Positions 17,111 to 25,278 of a stretch of DNA of 51,963 bases are shown here, one piece after another. The notes below the pieces were generated by a model. That model ran no database searches, had not been told where the DNA came from, and saw only the letters and a list, made by a program, of their open reading frames with translations. Each line of letters opens with the position of its first letter. Position 1 is the first letter of the stretch. A program made the position numbers and the translations under genes. This DNA comes from a virus, in IMG/VR virus record IMGVR_UViG_3300047175_000226, positions 1 to 51,963 of that record; one strand, 5' to 3'.

Positions 17111-17578
17111 TTACTGTTTCGTTGACGGCGGGCCGGGAGCTACTGGAATGGAAGACTGAACCTGTTTGTTTGCATTGGGGGTAGTGGCAGGTTCAGGATT
17201 TCTAGCCGGAGTTGTTGTGGGGTTTTTGTGCTCTGGAATCGGCACTTGGCCGGTGGCCAAGGATTCTTTCTCGTTCTTGTAAGCTGTCTTCGGATCAATG
17301 ACCACCGAGATGCTTTGCCGCCAACCATCCTTCAGCGCCTGCATTTCTTCCGTCGAATTTTCCACAGTATAATTCTCTCCAATATCCCGATAGAGCATTT
17401 TGGGATATTGGAGCGGCGCTGAGCCAGAGGAAAAGACCACTTCAATCTTATAGCCCAAATTATCCAACCCGTCCAAAGCGGCCTTTAGATTGTCTAAATG
17501 ATAGTTGGCAAGGCCAACTAGCTGCGGCTTATCGGCAACTGGGTCGATTATCTTTTCTCTTAGGTCAGAAAAGAGCAT
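17111..17578 (-). CDS. YPKMLY-motif virion-associated protein B, 155 aa
   Basis: Contains QYPKMLYRDIGENYTVENSTEEMQALKDGW (about 59-88), the same module as its two neighbours. It has a helical N-terminus (LANYHLDNLKAALDGLDNLGYKIEVVF) and a disordered Pro/Thr/Asn/Gln-rich tail from about 115. The ATG at 17578 shares a base with the upstream TAA (TAATG), so translation is coupled to protein A. The position directly downstream of the coat gene suggests a head-decoration or head-assembly role, but this is inference. Confidence 0.6.
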   Translation of the reverse strand: MLFSDLREKIIDPVADKPQLVGLANYHLDNLKAALDGLDNLGYKIEVVFSSGSAPLQYPKMLYRDIGENYTVENSTEEMQALKDGWRQSISVVIDPKTAYKNEKESLATGQVPIPEHKNPTTTPARNPEPATTPNANKQVQSSIPVAPGPPSTKQ

Positions 17579-17958
17579 TAGGTTTTTCCTTCTACAATCA
17601 CAACAGGCAAGTTCCGATTACCGACTCCGCCCCGGCCAGCAAACTGAGCCCTAACTCCATCCGCGTGCTGCGCAGCTTCTAGACTTGGATACCAGTCTTC
17701 GCCCAAATCCGCCAATTCCCAACGACTCCGGACCAAACGGCCGTTGGGGGCACTTTTGACATGGAACACAAGCTTGGGATATTCGTCTTGGGGCGGAGCC
17801 GGGCCAAGAGCTAAATGAAACGAATGCCCCAGAGCCGCCAGCGTCGCAATACCCGTATCCACATTCGTAACCGCAGCCTCCACCATAGCAAGCTGCTGCG
17901 GCTTCCCGTGGAACTCTGCCCGCAATCGTTCGAGCAGAGCAAAACTATCCCGGTTCAA
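17578..17958 (-). CDS. YPKML-motif virion-associated protein A, 126 aa
   Basis: First of the motif triplet after the coat gene. Residues about 1-50 are helical (FALLERLRAEFHGKPQQLAMVEAAV); then DEYPKLVFHVKSAPNGRLVRSRWELADLGEDWYPSLEAAQ (about 57-96) gives the YPK-L-(Y/F) and GxxW landmarks in the most diverged form. The start is TTG at 17958: the coat stop is followed at once by a GGGGC-GCA-GCCCC hairpin whose 5' arm (AGGGG) must also act as the ribosome site, 9 bases from TTG. Function unknown. Confidence 0.6.
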   Translation of the reverse strand: MNRDSFALLERLRAEFHGKPQQLAMVEAAVTNVDTGIATLAALGHSFHLALGPAPPQDEYPKLVFHVKSAPNGRLVRSRWELADLGEDWYPSLEAAQHADGVRAQFAGRGGVGNRNLPVVIVEGKT

Positions 17959-17971
17959 GGGGCTGCGCCCC
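17959..17971 (-). promoter_or_regulatory. GNA-loop hairpin overlapping coat stop and next RBS
   Basis: On the minus strand GGGGC-GCA-GCCCC fills the whole gap between the coat stop TAG and the TTG start of the next gene. The only candidate ribosome-binding site (AGGGG) is one arm of the stem, so coupling or attenuation of translation is plausible. Confidence 0.6.
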
Positions 17972-19194
17972 TAAAGCTGATCGGCAATAACACAAGCCCA
18001 CTCCGGCCTAATCCAAAGATATCCATACAAAACATCCAATCGAGTAATCAACTGATCGGTTCCAATGAAATAGTCAGTGACCATGCGCATAGAAATTCCA
18101 TCGAACTGTTCCCTCGCCACTTCATGGACGTGCCTGGGCATTTCCAAATCCGCCGTCGCCAGCGTTACCGCCTCGGGGGCATAAGCAAAATTCTTCCTAT
18201 AACTAACCCCAGCCGCCAAACCATTAGACGGATTAACGGCTGCACCATTGGCCGGACTAACAGTCACTGTCTGATATTGCACTGGTTGGCCATTATTTGA
18301 CGGCACAATGGCGGGGTAGATGGGAATGGTTGTGGCGCCGGCCGCTACAGCGGCCGTGACGGCAAATTGCCTCAACTGCCCGGTTGACTGTTTAGTAATT
18401 CGGTTTACCGCGTAAACACCGGCGAATGTGATTATGTCCCCCTGGGACAGACCATTAGCCAGAGCATTTACCGTCACCGTCAGCCCGGTTTGACCGGCCC
18501 CATTGACCGTGGCGGAGCCCTGCGCCAGCGCCCCGGTGGTGTGGGTGATAGTGGTCTGGTCTTTCATCCAAATGAAACCCAGAGCATCATACATCCGGCC
18601 AGTGACATACTGGCGGCTGATTTCCTGCACCGGATTCAACAAACCCGCAAGACTAGCGACCACCCTAGCCTCAGTCACCGGACTATTGACAATCTTCCGA
18701 TTAGCCAACGGAGCTGAGTTCAAATCCAACTGAGCCCCAGCGTTCAAATATGTGCTGGCTAGGGGGCTGAGAATATTTGAACTGGTGTCCTGGTTCGCAA
18801 CAAAGTTACAAATACCACCTTCCGCGCCGGACATAATATCGACAGCAACCGCCCCGGCCAAGTTATTGACCATCGGAGCCAGCACGCGACGGGAATAATC
18901 ATCCAACGAAAGAGTTCTATCCGCCGTACTATATGCAACGTCAACGTGTTTTTGAGTCGCCAGCACTAACGTAGTCGATTGCTCTGCCGTGTCCTGGACG
19001 GAAAGGGCAGGGCCGGTTGTAACAGTAAAGTCGTTTGGCAACCTAATTCTTAGCGTAGAGCCAATTTTCGCCCCGACGACAGCGAAGCTGTCATCGTATT
19101 GCATATCCACATTCTGAATGAAGGCGTTTGAGTTCTTCCAAAGGCGAACCGCCTCTCTGGTAATCATATTAATCGTTAGAAGTGTATTAGCCAT
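17971..19194 (-). CDS. P22 gp5-like major capsid protein, 407 aa
   Basis: Seen: MANTLLTINMITREAVRLWKN start, IGSTLRIRLPNDF (about 43-55), the long helix VNNLAGAVAVDIM, an Ig-like/I-domain stretch with SQGDIITFAGVYAVNRIT (about 255-272) and the end AREQFDGISMRMVTDYFIGTDQLITRLDVLYGYLWIRPEWAC. This is the gp5-like HK97-fold coat family; the GISMRMV...RxDVLYGY...RPE tail is especially typical. The length is near P22 gp5 (430). The frame is open upstream to 19302, but the true start is ATG 19194, which has AAAGGG at about 7 bases and removes a nonsense leader. The scaffold gene is directly upstream. A nested hairpin abuts the start. Confidence 0.92.
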   Translation of the reverse strand: MANTLLTINMITREAVRLWKNSNAFIQNVDMQYDDSFAVVGAKIGSTLRIRLPNDFTVTTGPALSVQDTAEQSTTLVLATQKHVDVAYSTADRTLSLDDYSRRVLAPMVNNLAGAVAVDIMSGAEGGICNFVANQDTSSNILSPLASTYLNAGAQLDLNSAPLANRKIVNSPVTEARVVASLAGLLNPVQEISRQYVTGRMYDALGFIWMKDQTTITHTTGALAQGSATVNGAGQTGLTVTVNALANGLSQGDIITFAGVYAVNRITKQSTGQLRQFAVTAAVAAGATTIPIYPAIVPSNNGQPVQYQTVTVSPANGAAVNPSNGLAAGVSYRKNFAYAPEAVTLATADLEMPRHVHEVAREQFDGISMRMVTDYFIGTDQLITRLDVLYGYLWIRPEWACVIADQL

Positions 19195-19251
19195 GTCCAG
19201 CCCTTTGCTAGCGCGGCCCTTCCGCGCAATGAGAAAGAAAAAGGGCTGGAC
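19195..19251 (-). promoter_or_regulatory. Nested RNA hairpin sequestering the coat-gene ribosome site
   Basis: A perfect 12-bp inverted repeat (19195-19206 GTCCAGCCCTTT with 19240-19251 AAAGGGCTGGAC) encloses a second perfect 6-bp hairpin (19211-19216 / 19222-19227, GCGCGG/CCGCGC, 5-base loop). On the mRNA the 3' arm of the outer stem ends exactly at the coat ATG and contains AAAGGG, the only ribosome site. The gap from scaffold stop to coat start (155 bases) is the longest inside the late operon. Confidence 0.75.
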
Positions 19252-19349
19252 TACGCCCGACGAATGTCCTGGCAGGGGATAAGGCTCCCCAGAGGCCGGC
19301 AAGACAGTTTAGGTCAGTCTAGATGACCATGCGCCGCAGGCTTCGCCGC

Positions 19350-20129
19350 TTAGTGACTTCTAGCTCTTAGCTGGGCCTCTCGTCTTTCCATCCAAGCCCT
19401 TGTTGAGAGTCTGTCGGCTCTTTCACTATCGGTTGGGTCAATGGCTTCGTGGGCGGGGCCACGGCCCCCGACCGGGGTGATAGGCCTAGGAGTTTTAGAA
19501 ATCTGAGCTTCCGCAGAAGCCGCTTTTCGCCCAAGTTCCACCCCCATTTTCGTCGGAGACAAAGACATTATGCGACTAGCTTCATTCAAATCCCCGCCAA
19601 GCTCATAGATCAACCTAGCGGCTTCGCCAGTTTCAATTGCGGCGGACAGAAATTGGTTATAGGCCCCAATGCTCGCAGGGTCGTTTCGGTCTACCAGTTG
19701 GGTCAAAGCCCCAACACGGGAATCGAAGTCATTATAGCTTTGTTTGCCCTGTTTGGCAACTTCGTTGCATTGGTCGTTGAAGCGCTGCGCGGCGGCAATC
19801 TCATTGGCCCGAGCGTTGGCTAGACTTTCAACATCAACCGATGGCGCCGCAGGCGGCGCACCCTGTTCTTTGGCTTTGGCCTCGGCCTCCCGCAAGCGCG
19901 CGGTTAGCTGGGCAATTCGTCTATCCCGCCAATCCTGCGCCTGCGGCGCAGCTACCGCAGGTGCTATCGCAGGGGGCGAAGCTCTAGTTTCGTCATTGGA
20001 CTCTGCCGCTGTAGCTTCTGCTGTTGTTTCTGGTTCTGGCGCCTCCGGCACTGCCGGTTCCACTGTGTCCCCGCCGCCTGCGGCGCTTCCGTCCTCTGCC
20101 GCATAAACAGGCCCCCAAAAAAATCTCAT
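19350..20129 (-). CDS. Putative scaffolding protein, 259 aa
   Basis: Placed between portal and coat genes as scaffolds are. It is acidic and low-complexity at the N-terminus (Glu/Ala/Pro/Thr, about 10-65), then a coiled coil (QDWRDRRIAQLTARLREAEAKAKEQ, about 68-92). A long helical region follows with NARANEIAAAQRFNDQCNEVAKQGKQSYNDFDSRV and RLIYELGGDLNEASRIMSLSPTKMGVELGR, then a basic C-terminus (WMERREAQLRARSH) of the type that binds coat. The stretch from RFNDQCN to SPTKMGVELG is recurrent in podovirus scaffolds. ATG 20129 overlaps the upstream stop (TGATG), with GGGGGAG 6-9 bases upstream. Confidence 0.75.
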   Translation of the reverse strand: MRFFWGPVYAAEDGSAAGGGDTVEPAVPEAPEPETTAEATAAESNDETRASPPAIAPAVAAPQAQDWRDRRIAQLTARLREAEAKAKEQGAPPAAPSVDVESLANARANEIAAAQRFNDQCNEVAKQGKQSYNDFDSRVGALTQLVDRNDPASIGAYNQFLSAAIETGEAARLIYELGGDLNEASRIMSLSPTKMGVELGRKAASAEAQISKTPRPITPVGGRGPAHEAIDPTDSERADRLSTRAWMERREAQLRARSH

Positions 20130-20476
20130 CAAACTCTCCCCCTAATCAAAGTATTATCCAGCAACAAAGCTTCGTAAATTTCATTTGCCAATTCTTCATC
20201 CGGGCAAGTCCGAAGCATTCCGGCAAGCGTAGCCCTAGCTTGCGGCAAAAGTTTAGGCAAATTCTTCTTAACAAACCGAGCTTCTAGCTCCTTGGGCGAA
20301 GCCCCAGGGTTTAATTGCTTCCAGCATTTCCACCATTCATCATCTAGCATAACCACATCATATAGCTCATGGGCCATTCCGACAGCGGTTTCATACACTA
20401 ATTTATGTGCATGCTTAGATGGTCTAGCGCCTGCGGCGCTAGAATCTATATAATTAGCCACTAGGCTTCGTCCCAT
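20129..20476 (-). CDS. Unknown helical protein between transglycosylase and scaffold, 115 aa
   Basis: ATG at 20476, overlapping the end of the transglycosylase gene by 16 bases. The protein is wholly helical with conserved-looking aromatic and charged patches: VYETAVGMAHELYDVVMLDDEWWKCWK, ELEARFVKKNLPKLLPQARATLAGML, DEELANEIYEALLLDNTLIRGR. The phrase A..LYD.vM.dd..Y..Wk..np......e..fv..n.pkll..AR.tLa.mL occurs in hypothetical proteins beside portal genes of related phages. It could be a small head-assembly factor. No enzymatic site. Confidence 0.6.
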   Translation of the reverse strand: MGRSLVANYIDSSAAGARPSKHAHKLVYETAVGMAHELYDVVMLDDEWWKCWKQLNPGASPKELEARFVKKNLPKLLPQARATLAGMLRTCPDEELANEIYEALLLDNTLIRGRV

Positions 20477-21564
20477 GGATCATGGTCAACTTGGACATAA
20501 ACATGGTCTTTTGGCAGTAAGGTTTGTAAGAGTGCCATGGCCTTTCCACCCCTTTTCTGGGCTGCCGCAGGTGCTGCCGCAGGCAGCGCCGCAGGCGCCG
20601 AAGTTTGGGTTGTTGGTGCCGCAGGCGGCTGCGCCGAAGTTTGGGTTGTTGGTGCCGGGGGCGTAGCTCCCGCTGTCATAGAATCCGGCCCTTCCATTTT
20701 CCTTTGCAAAATTCCCAGTGCCCTCTGCACATAATTCTTAGTCTCTTTATAGGGTATTTTCTGCGCCCATTCCTCATCAGAAATTTCCCCCTTCAACGGA
20801 TCACCGAATTGTTTCCGCCACTGATCCACCCTTCCAGGCCCTGCGTTGTAAGCAGCGGCAGCTAAAACCGGACTGCCCCCATATCTCCCAAGCATAGTAT
20901 TAGCATACTCCCCGCCAACTCGGGCAATATCATTTGGATCATTTGGGTCGGCTGGACGAATGCCAAAACCGGGGTTTAGCATAGTTTTTGGCAAAACTTG
21001 CATAGTGCCGAAGGCGCCTTTCGGGCTGATGGCGTTGGCCCCAGAAGCCTCGGTTTCTCTTATTATATCTTGCCATGGAGGCAGAGCGCCCGGTGCTGCC
21101 GCAGGCGGCGGCGCAGGCGCCGAACTACTAGCTGGGGTTTCCATAGCCGAAGTAGGCGAAGCCGCCCCCACCTGCGGCGCCGCCGGTCGTAGGCCCGGAA
21201 TCATGCTTTGCGAAACATTAAGCCCTGGAATAGTCTTGCTGCGCAGCAAAGCCGAAGTGTATTGGTCAATTCCTGCCATTACCCCTTTGGCCGTGGGCCA
21301 ACCAGTAGTCGGGTCTAGCAATCCAAGAGCCTGTTGCCTTTGCTCTTGCTGATTTATCCAATTCCCCACAACCTTGGAAGTCGAGTCATAGGCATCTGCC
21401 GGGGTTGGGCTTGCGGCAGCACCAAATATTGTGGGGGCGGCTCCGCCCCCAAGCAAATTAGCGACCGGATTTTGGGCCGCCGAGTTTGTTGGGGATGTCA
21501 AACCCCCAAGCAAATTTAAGGCCCAACTAGGGATTCCCAGGGAATTTTGTGAGCTTCCAGACAT
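20461..21564 (-). CDS. Virion lytic transglycosylase (SLT fold), 367 aa
   Basis: An N-terminal 160 residues of linker-like sequence is followed by the soluble-lytic-transglycosylase domain (about 162-285): IIRETEASGANAISPKGAFGTMQVLPKTM with the catalytic Glu at 172 (or 170), then ANTMLGRYGGSPVLAAAAYNAGPGRVDQW, the AYNAG motif of family 1. It cleaves peptidoglycan MurNAc-GlcNAc bonds, probably during genome ejection. The C-terminal tail is a Pro/Ala/Thr repeat (PTTQTSA) built from palindromes, ending in PKDHVYVQVDHDPWDEA. It lies immediately downstream of portal in a typical podovirus order. Confidence 0.85.
   Translation of the reverse strand: MSGSSQNSLGIPSWALNLLGGLTSPTNSAAQNPVANLLGGGAAPTIFGAAASPTPADAYDSTSKVVGNWINQQEQRQQALGLLDPTTGWPTAKGVMAGIDQYTSALLRSKTIPGLNVSQSMIPGLRPAAPQVGAASPTSAMETPASSSAPAPPPAAAPGALPPWQDIIRETEASGANAISPKGAFGTMQVLPKTMLNPGFGIRPADPNDPNDIARVGGEYANTMLGRYGGSPVLAAAAYNAGPGRVDQWRKQFGDPLKGEISDEEWAQKIPYKETKNYVQRALGILQRKMEGPDSMTAGATPPAPTTQTSAQPPAAPTTQTSAPAALPAAAPAAAQKRGGKAMALLQTLLPKDHVYVQVDHDPWDEA
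20595..20656. repeat. 26-bp direct repeat with 36-bp period
   Basis: Two identical 26-base copies (20595-20620 and 20631-20656), each led by a GCGCCGAAG segment and separated by a GCCGCAGGC palindrome. In the transglycosylase frame they encode APTTQTSA-type linker repeats. Confidence 0.85.
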
Positions 21565-21580
21565 CTAGCGCAAAAAAACC

Positions 21581-23926
21581 TTATCCATTGCCAACAATGC
21601 CTCTTTGCAGGTGTTCTTGGGCCAACGGCGCCACCCGAAGATATTTCCCCGATCTAGTTGGGTCGGTTAGATACCAGGCACCATCAGGCGCCCGTTGGGC
21701 GCCTGGAACCGGGGCCATGGCGCTCATGCCAGTGGAAGCTTTCGGCTGCGTTGCAGGGGCTTCGCCCTCTGGTGCTGCATCCTCAGCCTCCTGCTGTCGC
21801 CCGTCGGAAATTTCCTGGGCATTCTCCTGCAACATCGGTGCCAAATGCGTCTGGGCCGCATCTTTCATCAAATTATTAACAACCTGCTGAAGTCCACCTT
21901 GGTCCAACATCAGAGCATCGGCCAAAGCCTTAAATCTATCAGTTTCCGCCTTATAGGCGTCAATATCCCGCATTTGGTCTTTGCCAGATAGCTTGACCTG
22001 CTCTTTGCCCAATTTTCCAAGGGCCTCGCCCAAAGCAGCCTGCGTCTGCCTAAGCTGCATTCCAAGCTGCTGCTCTTGGGCCGAAGGCCCTTGACCCAGC
22101 GCCTGCGGCGGCACCATCCGCTTCAGCCTTTGCGCTGCCTCCTGCGCTTTGTCAAAATCCATGCTAGCCAAAAGAAGATCACCAATAACTCCGGTCAGGG
22201 CAGGGGCTTGCGTCAAAATAAGAGTCAACGCCTGCACGGTTTCCTCGCGACGACTACCAGTCGCATCTCCCGGCGCCGCACGGACATCATACTTTCCCAC
22301 ATTAGGATTAAAAATCCTCTTAACAACCTCTTGATTATGGCCAATCTGCTGCAAATAAGCGCTCCGCGCCCCAGGGTCAATTTCAATCTCTAAATCCGTC
22401 CCATCTTCCGCCTGGATCATCAAAATTCTTTTAGTATCATAGACCTTTGGAATCAAATCAAGCATCTGCTTTCCCAAAAAAACCAACGCCGTGTCAAAAT
22501 TGTCCTGGAAATGATAAGTAGCCGTGTCGCCTTGGTCTTGGCGTTTTTGAATCGCCGCCCCGGTGCGTTCGTTTCCCATCATTCCCATTTGATTTTGCCA
22601 TTGACCGCTGGCCATCATTATTTGGTTGAACGCGGTGGTCATCCCAGCCTCGAAAGCCTGACTAGGCGCCGGAGGCTGCATCCGCTGCGGCAGCGCTTGG
22701 GGCGGAATGGGATTCCCATCATCATCCAGATGCTTAAAGGGCAAAAACGAATGATTGGCTGTATTGGCCGTGTTCCAATAGGTTTCAAAGTCCTCTATCG
22801 CCGCTGCTGCGCCATACCACGGAGTCTTGCTCTGCAAAGCAACAAATTCCACCTGTCCAGAGGCATTGTAGTTATACATCCTCTGCGCATCTTTCATTGA
22901 CCGGGTATGGCCCTTTCGGTCCAACAAACCCTCAATAGTACATTCTTCCCCAATACAACGGATTAGTGGAATATACCTCCCCGGCCAAGTGGTTCGATCG
23001 ATCACTTTGTCTCCAGCAATCAGTAACCACTCTACTTCATCATCCCAAATGGTCCGAATCTTAGTCTCCGGATCATCAATCACTTGCTTAGCGTGATTTT
23101 TGGAAAGGGCGGACTTTTTTATAGTCTGCCTCCGGCCGGAGGCCGGGTCTTTGAAATTTATTAGTTGATTTTTCTTCCGGACTTTTCGAAAGTATTCACA
23201 AACCCGAACATGGTCCTTGGTAATCCAGTCGTCGTCGGCGGTGCCGAGTCCGAAGGGCTGGTCTCCGGCCAAATCAGCAAATTCCGGATAAGCCTCGAAA
23301 AAATCCTCCTTCGGCACAGTGTCGAAGACAAAGCCGAAATTTGCATCTGAGCCATCCCGCTCCCGAATATCCGGATCAAGATAAACAGTAAGCGGATCGG
23401 GCACAGCCCGAATAAAAATCTCCTGTTCCCAAGCATCCGGGGCCGCATAATCCGTCACCAGCCGAATAATACCATAGCCGCCAAAGACCTGAAATTCTCT
23501 ACAAATAGAATAGGCACTCTGGGCAGAGGATTGATATTCTATGTGGTCAAAGATTGCCCGGAAGATTTTGGCGCTTTCTACAGTTGCCCCATTTCCAGTT
23601 GGAATGACCTTGGGGGAACTCTTGTTTCGCTTGGCGTCATTTATTATCTGCAAATTATGCTGGCGAATGATGTTCATGGTTAGGCAGGGGCGAGATTCTA
23701 CATCCCGGCTTCGCCGGACTGCGTTGGGCCACTGGAAACCATTATCACTATCGCCATAGGCGAACTTCAAATCCTCTATGAATCTTTCTCTCCAAGAGGC
23801 TTCCCACTCCGAACAGCGACGAAATCGCCTATGGGCCTCATCAACATCCGGGTCCCCTGAAGTCCCTAGGCCCTCAGCCTGTTGAAACCGAATGGCAAAT
23901 TGGGCTGCGCCCTGAGCTTCGCTCAT
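21581..23926 (-). CDS. P22-like portal protein, 781 aa
   Basis: Seen near the N-terminus: CSEWEASWRERFIEDLKFAYGDSDNGFQWP, RPCLTMNIIRQHNLQIIND and SSPKVIPTG, then AYSICREFQVFGGYGIIRLVTDY, the characteristic start of the gp1-type portal family. Middle region: LIAGDKVIDRTTWPGRYIPLIRCIGEE and GMMGNERTGAAIQKRQDQGDTATYHFQDN. The C-terminal 200 residues are helical (barrel). The length is similar to P22 gp1 (725) plus a Pro/Ala extension. It forms the dodecameric DNA gate. ATG 23926 gives ATGA overlap with TerL; a TTG at 23935 is less likely. Confidence 0.92.
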   Translation of the reverse strand: MSEAQGAAQFAIRFQQAEGLGTSGDPDVDEAHRRFRRCSEWEASWRERFIEDLKFAYGDSDNGFQWPNAVRRSRDVESRPCLTMNIIRQHNLQIINDAKRNKSSPKVIPTGNGATVESAKIFRAIFDHIEYQSSAQSAYSICREFQVFGGYGIIRLVTDYAAPDAWEQEIFIRAVPDPLTVYLDPDIRERDGSDANFGFVFDTVPKEDFFEAYPEFADLAGDQPFGLGTADDDWITKDHVRVCEYFRKVRKKNQLINFKDPASGRRQTIKKSALSKNHAKQVIDDPETKIRTIWDDEVEWLLIAGDKVIDRTTWPGRYIPLIRCIGEECTIEGLLDRKGHTRSMKDAQRMYNYNASGQVEFVALQSKTPWYGAAAAIEDFETYWNTANTANHSFLPFKHLDDDGNPIPPQALPQRMQPPAPSQAFEAGMTTAFNQIMMASGQWQNQMGMMGNERTGAAIQKRQDQGDTATYHFQDNFDTALVFLGKQMLDLIPKVYDTKRILMIQAEDGTDLEIEIDPGARSAYLQQIGHNQEVVKRIFNPNVGKYDVRAAPGDATGSRREETVQALTLILTQAPALTGVIGDLLLASMDFDKAQEAAQRLKRMVPPQALGQGPSAQEQQLGMQLRQTQAALGEALGKLGKEQVKLSGKDQMRDIDAYKAETDRFKALADALMLDQGGLQQVVNNLMKDAAQTHLAPMLQENAQEISDGRQQEAEDAAPEGEAPATQPKASTGMSAMAPVPGAQRAPDGAWYLTDPTRSGKYLRVAPLAQEHLQRGIVGNG

Positions 23927-25260
23927 GACATCCAACCAAGACTTTGGCCTTGACCTTCGGTCAAATCTAACTCAGACTTAGTTCGGCCAGTTAGCTTCGC
24001 GGTGATTCTTTCAGCGAAGCTCGCTTCTCGGCGGCCTCCGGCCTTTATGGAAACTGCGAATGTTCTAAAGGCATCCGCCCCATCAGACGCCTCATCATGC
24101 AGAGGCTCATTAGACAAATGCCCATCAACCACGCGATAGCGATAGTGCCTCAGGCGACTCAGCCCCTCGGAGCACTCAACCTCATCAAACCAACAATTGG
24201 GAAAAACAATCCTGGCCGCGTTTATTCCATCCACAATAGAAAGCTTCCGAGCTACCCGGACTCCAGGGTAGACACTCCGAACTATTTCTTCAATGGTCCT
24301 CTTAGACCCCAGCCGCTTCGCGGTGGCGTCGTGGGGAAGCCAATGCTGGTCATAGACGTAGCTTCTAGACTGCAAATGGCGGAGATAATAATGAATGTCT
24401 TGGCCAGAGTCTTCAAAATAGGCCAGGATGCGAAATTGCATACCAACGGTTTGGGCAAACCAAATCGCCGTCCTGTCCGCTCGGCCAAGGTCCCAAAATG
24501 TGCTAACCGGAGTTTCCCTTGCCCACTTGACCACAGTTATGCGGCCTTCGGCAGTTGCTCTGCGAAGCTCCCGCGCATAAATGGCCCCTTCCAGATTCTG
24601 CCTGCAATGACCTTCCCAAACATTCAAATACGCATCATGGTCCCGCTCCCGCAAATCCTCTAGTTCTGATTCTAGAACTTTGGGAAACCAAGGATTATCT
24701 TTCCAAGTCATTTTTACAATAAACGAATCGGCCGAAGGCTTTAGGACGAATCTCTGATAGGTGTAGTCGGTTTCCAACTCCGGGTTGAAGGTTATCCAGA
24801 TTTCGCTCCTCGGCGCCCGAATGGTTGGAATTAAGACTTCCCAACTAGCTTTGCTAACCTTGTTAGCTTCCTCCACCCAACAGTAATCTATTCCCTCGTA
24901 AGATTTGATTTTGGTGACGTTGTTCTTAATTCCGTCGAAGGAAAAAGTGGTGCCGTTTTTGCCGATAATTTTGTCCCTCTGAATCTCATAGGCATCGGAG
25001 AGGCCGAGAAATCCAATTTGGTCAGAAAGAACCTTATGCACCGATTCGGAAATAGAGTTTTGCAATTCTCTGACACAGAGAACTCGGATTGGTTTGTTGG
25101 CTCCGATTATTAAAAGTGCCCTGGCAACCCCCCAACTTCTGCCCGCACCTCGGCCACCCCAAAGAACCTTATATCTTTTGGGCTGAAAAAGGCACTGAAG
25201 CTTGGCTGGAAATGCTGCCGCAGGCGCCGATGCTGCCGCAGGCGGCGGAGTCAGAGCCAT
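23923..25260 (-). CDS. Terminase large subunit (PBSX/Terminase_3 type), 445 aa
   Basis: ATPase domain: VLWGGRGAGRSWGVARALL (Walker A, 35-42), DYCWVEEANKV (Walker B and catalytic Glu, 126-132), and the coupling-type IWITFNPELETDY. Nuclease domain: STFWDLGRADRTAIWFAQ and the late DGADAFRTFA, giving the RNase-H-like Asp residues. The full length matches the family (420-480). It packages DNA with TerS, whose gene is 6.3 kb upstream, unusually far. The N-terminal 20 residues (PPPAAASAPAAAFPAK) are palindrome-derived and probably disordered. ATG 25260 lies behind a GGGGC-TTT-GCCCC hairpin. Confidence 0.93.
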   Translation of the reverse strand: MALTPPPAAASAPAAAFPAKLQCLFQPKRYKVLWGGRGAGRSWGVARALLIIGANKPIRVLCVRELQNSISESVHKVLSDQIGFLGLSDAYEIQRDKIIGKNGTTFSFDGIKNNVTKIKSYEGIDYCWVEEANKVSKASWEVLIPTIRAPRSEIWITFNPELETDYTYQRFVLKPSADSFIVKMTWKDNPWFPKVLESELEDLRERDHDAYLNVWEGHCRQNLEGAIYARELRRATAEGRITVVKWARETPVSTFWDLGRADRTAIWFAQTVGMQFRILAYFEDSGQDIHYYLRHLQSRSYVYDQHWLPHDATAKRLGSKRTIEEIVRSVYPGVRVARKLSIVDGINAARIVFPNCWFDEVECSEGLSRLRHYRYRVVDGHLSNEPLHDEASDGADAFRTFAVSIKAGGRREASFAERITAKLTGRTKSELDLTEGQGQSLGWMS

Positions 25261-25261
25261 A

Positions 25262-25275
25262 GGGGCAAAGCCCCC
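25262..25275 (-). promoter_or_regulatory. Hairpin over the TerL ribosome-binding site
   Basis: On the minus strand GGGGGGC-TTT-GCCCC stands between the stop of the upstream gene and the TerL ATG (25260). The G-run is the only candidate ribosome site and forms one arm of the stem. Confidence 0.55.
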
Positions 25276-25278
25276 CTT

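Noticed and set aside
19195-19302. 36-residue N-terminal extension of the coat protein
   Set aside because: Begins with TTG without a ribosome site, unrelated to coat proteins, and covers the nested hairpin.
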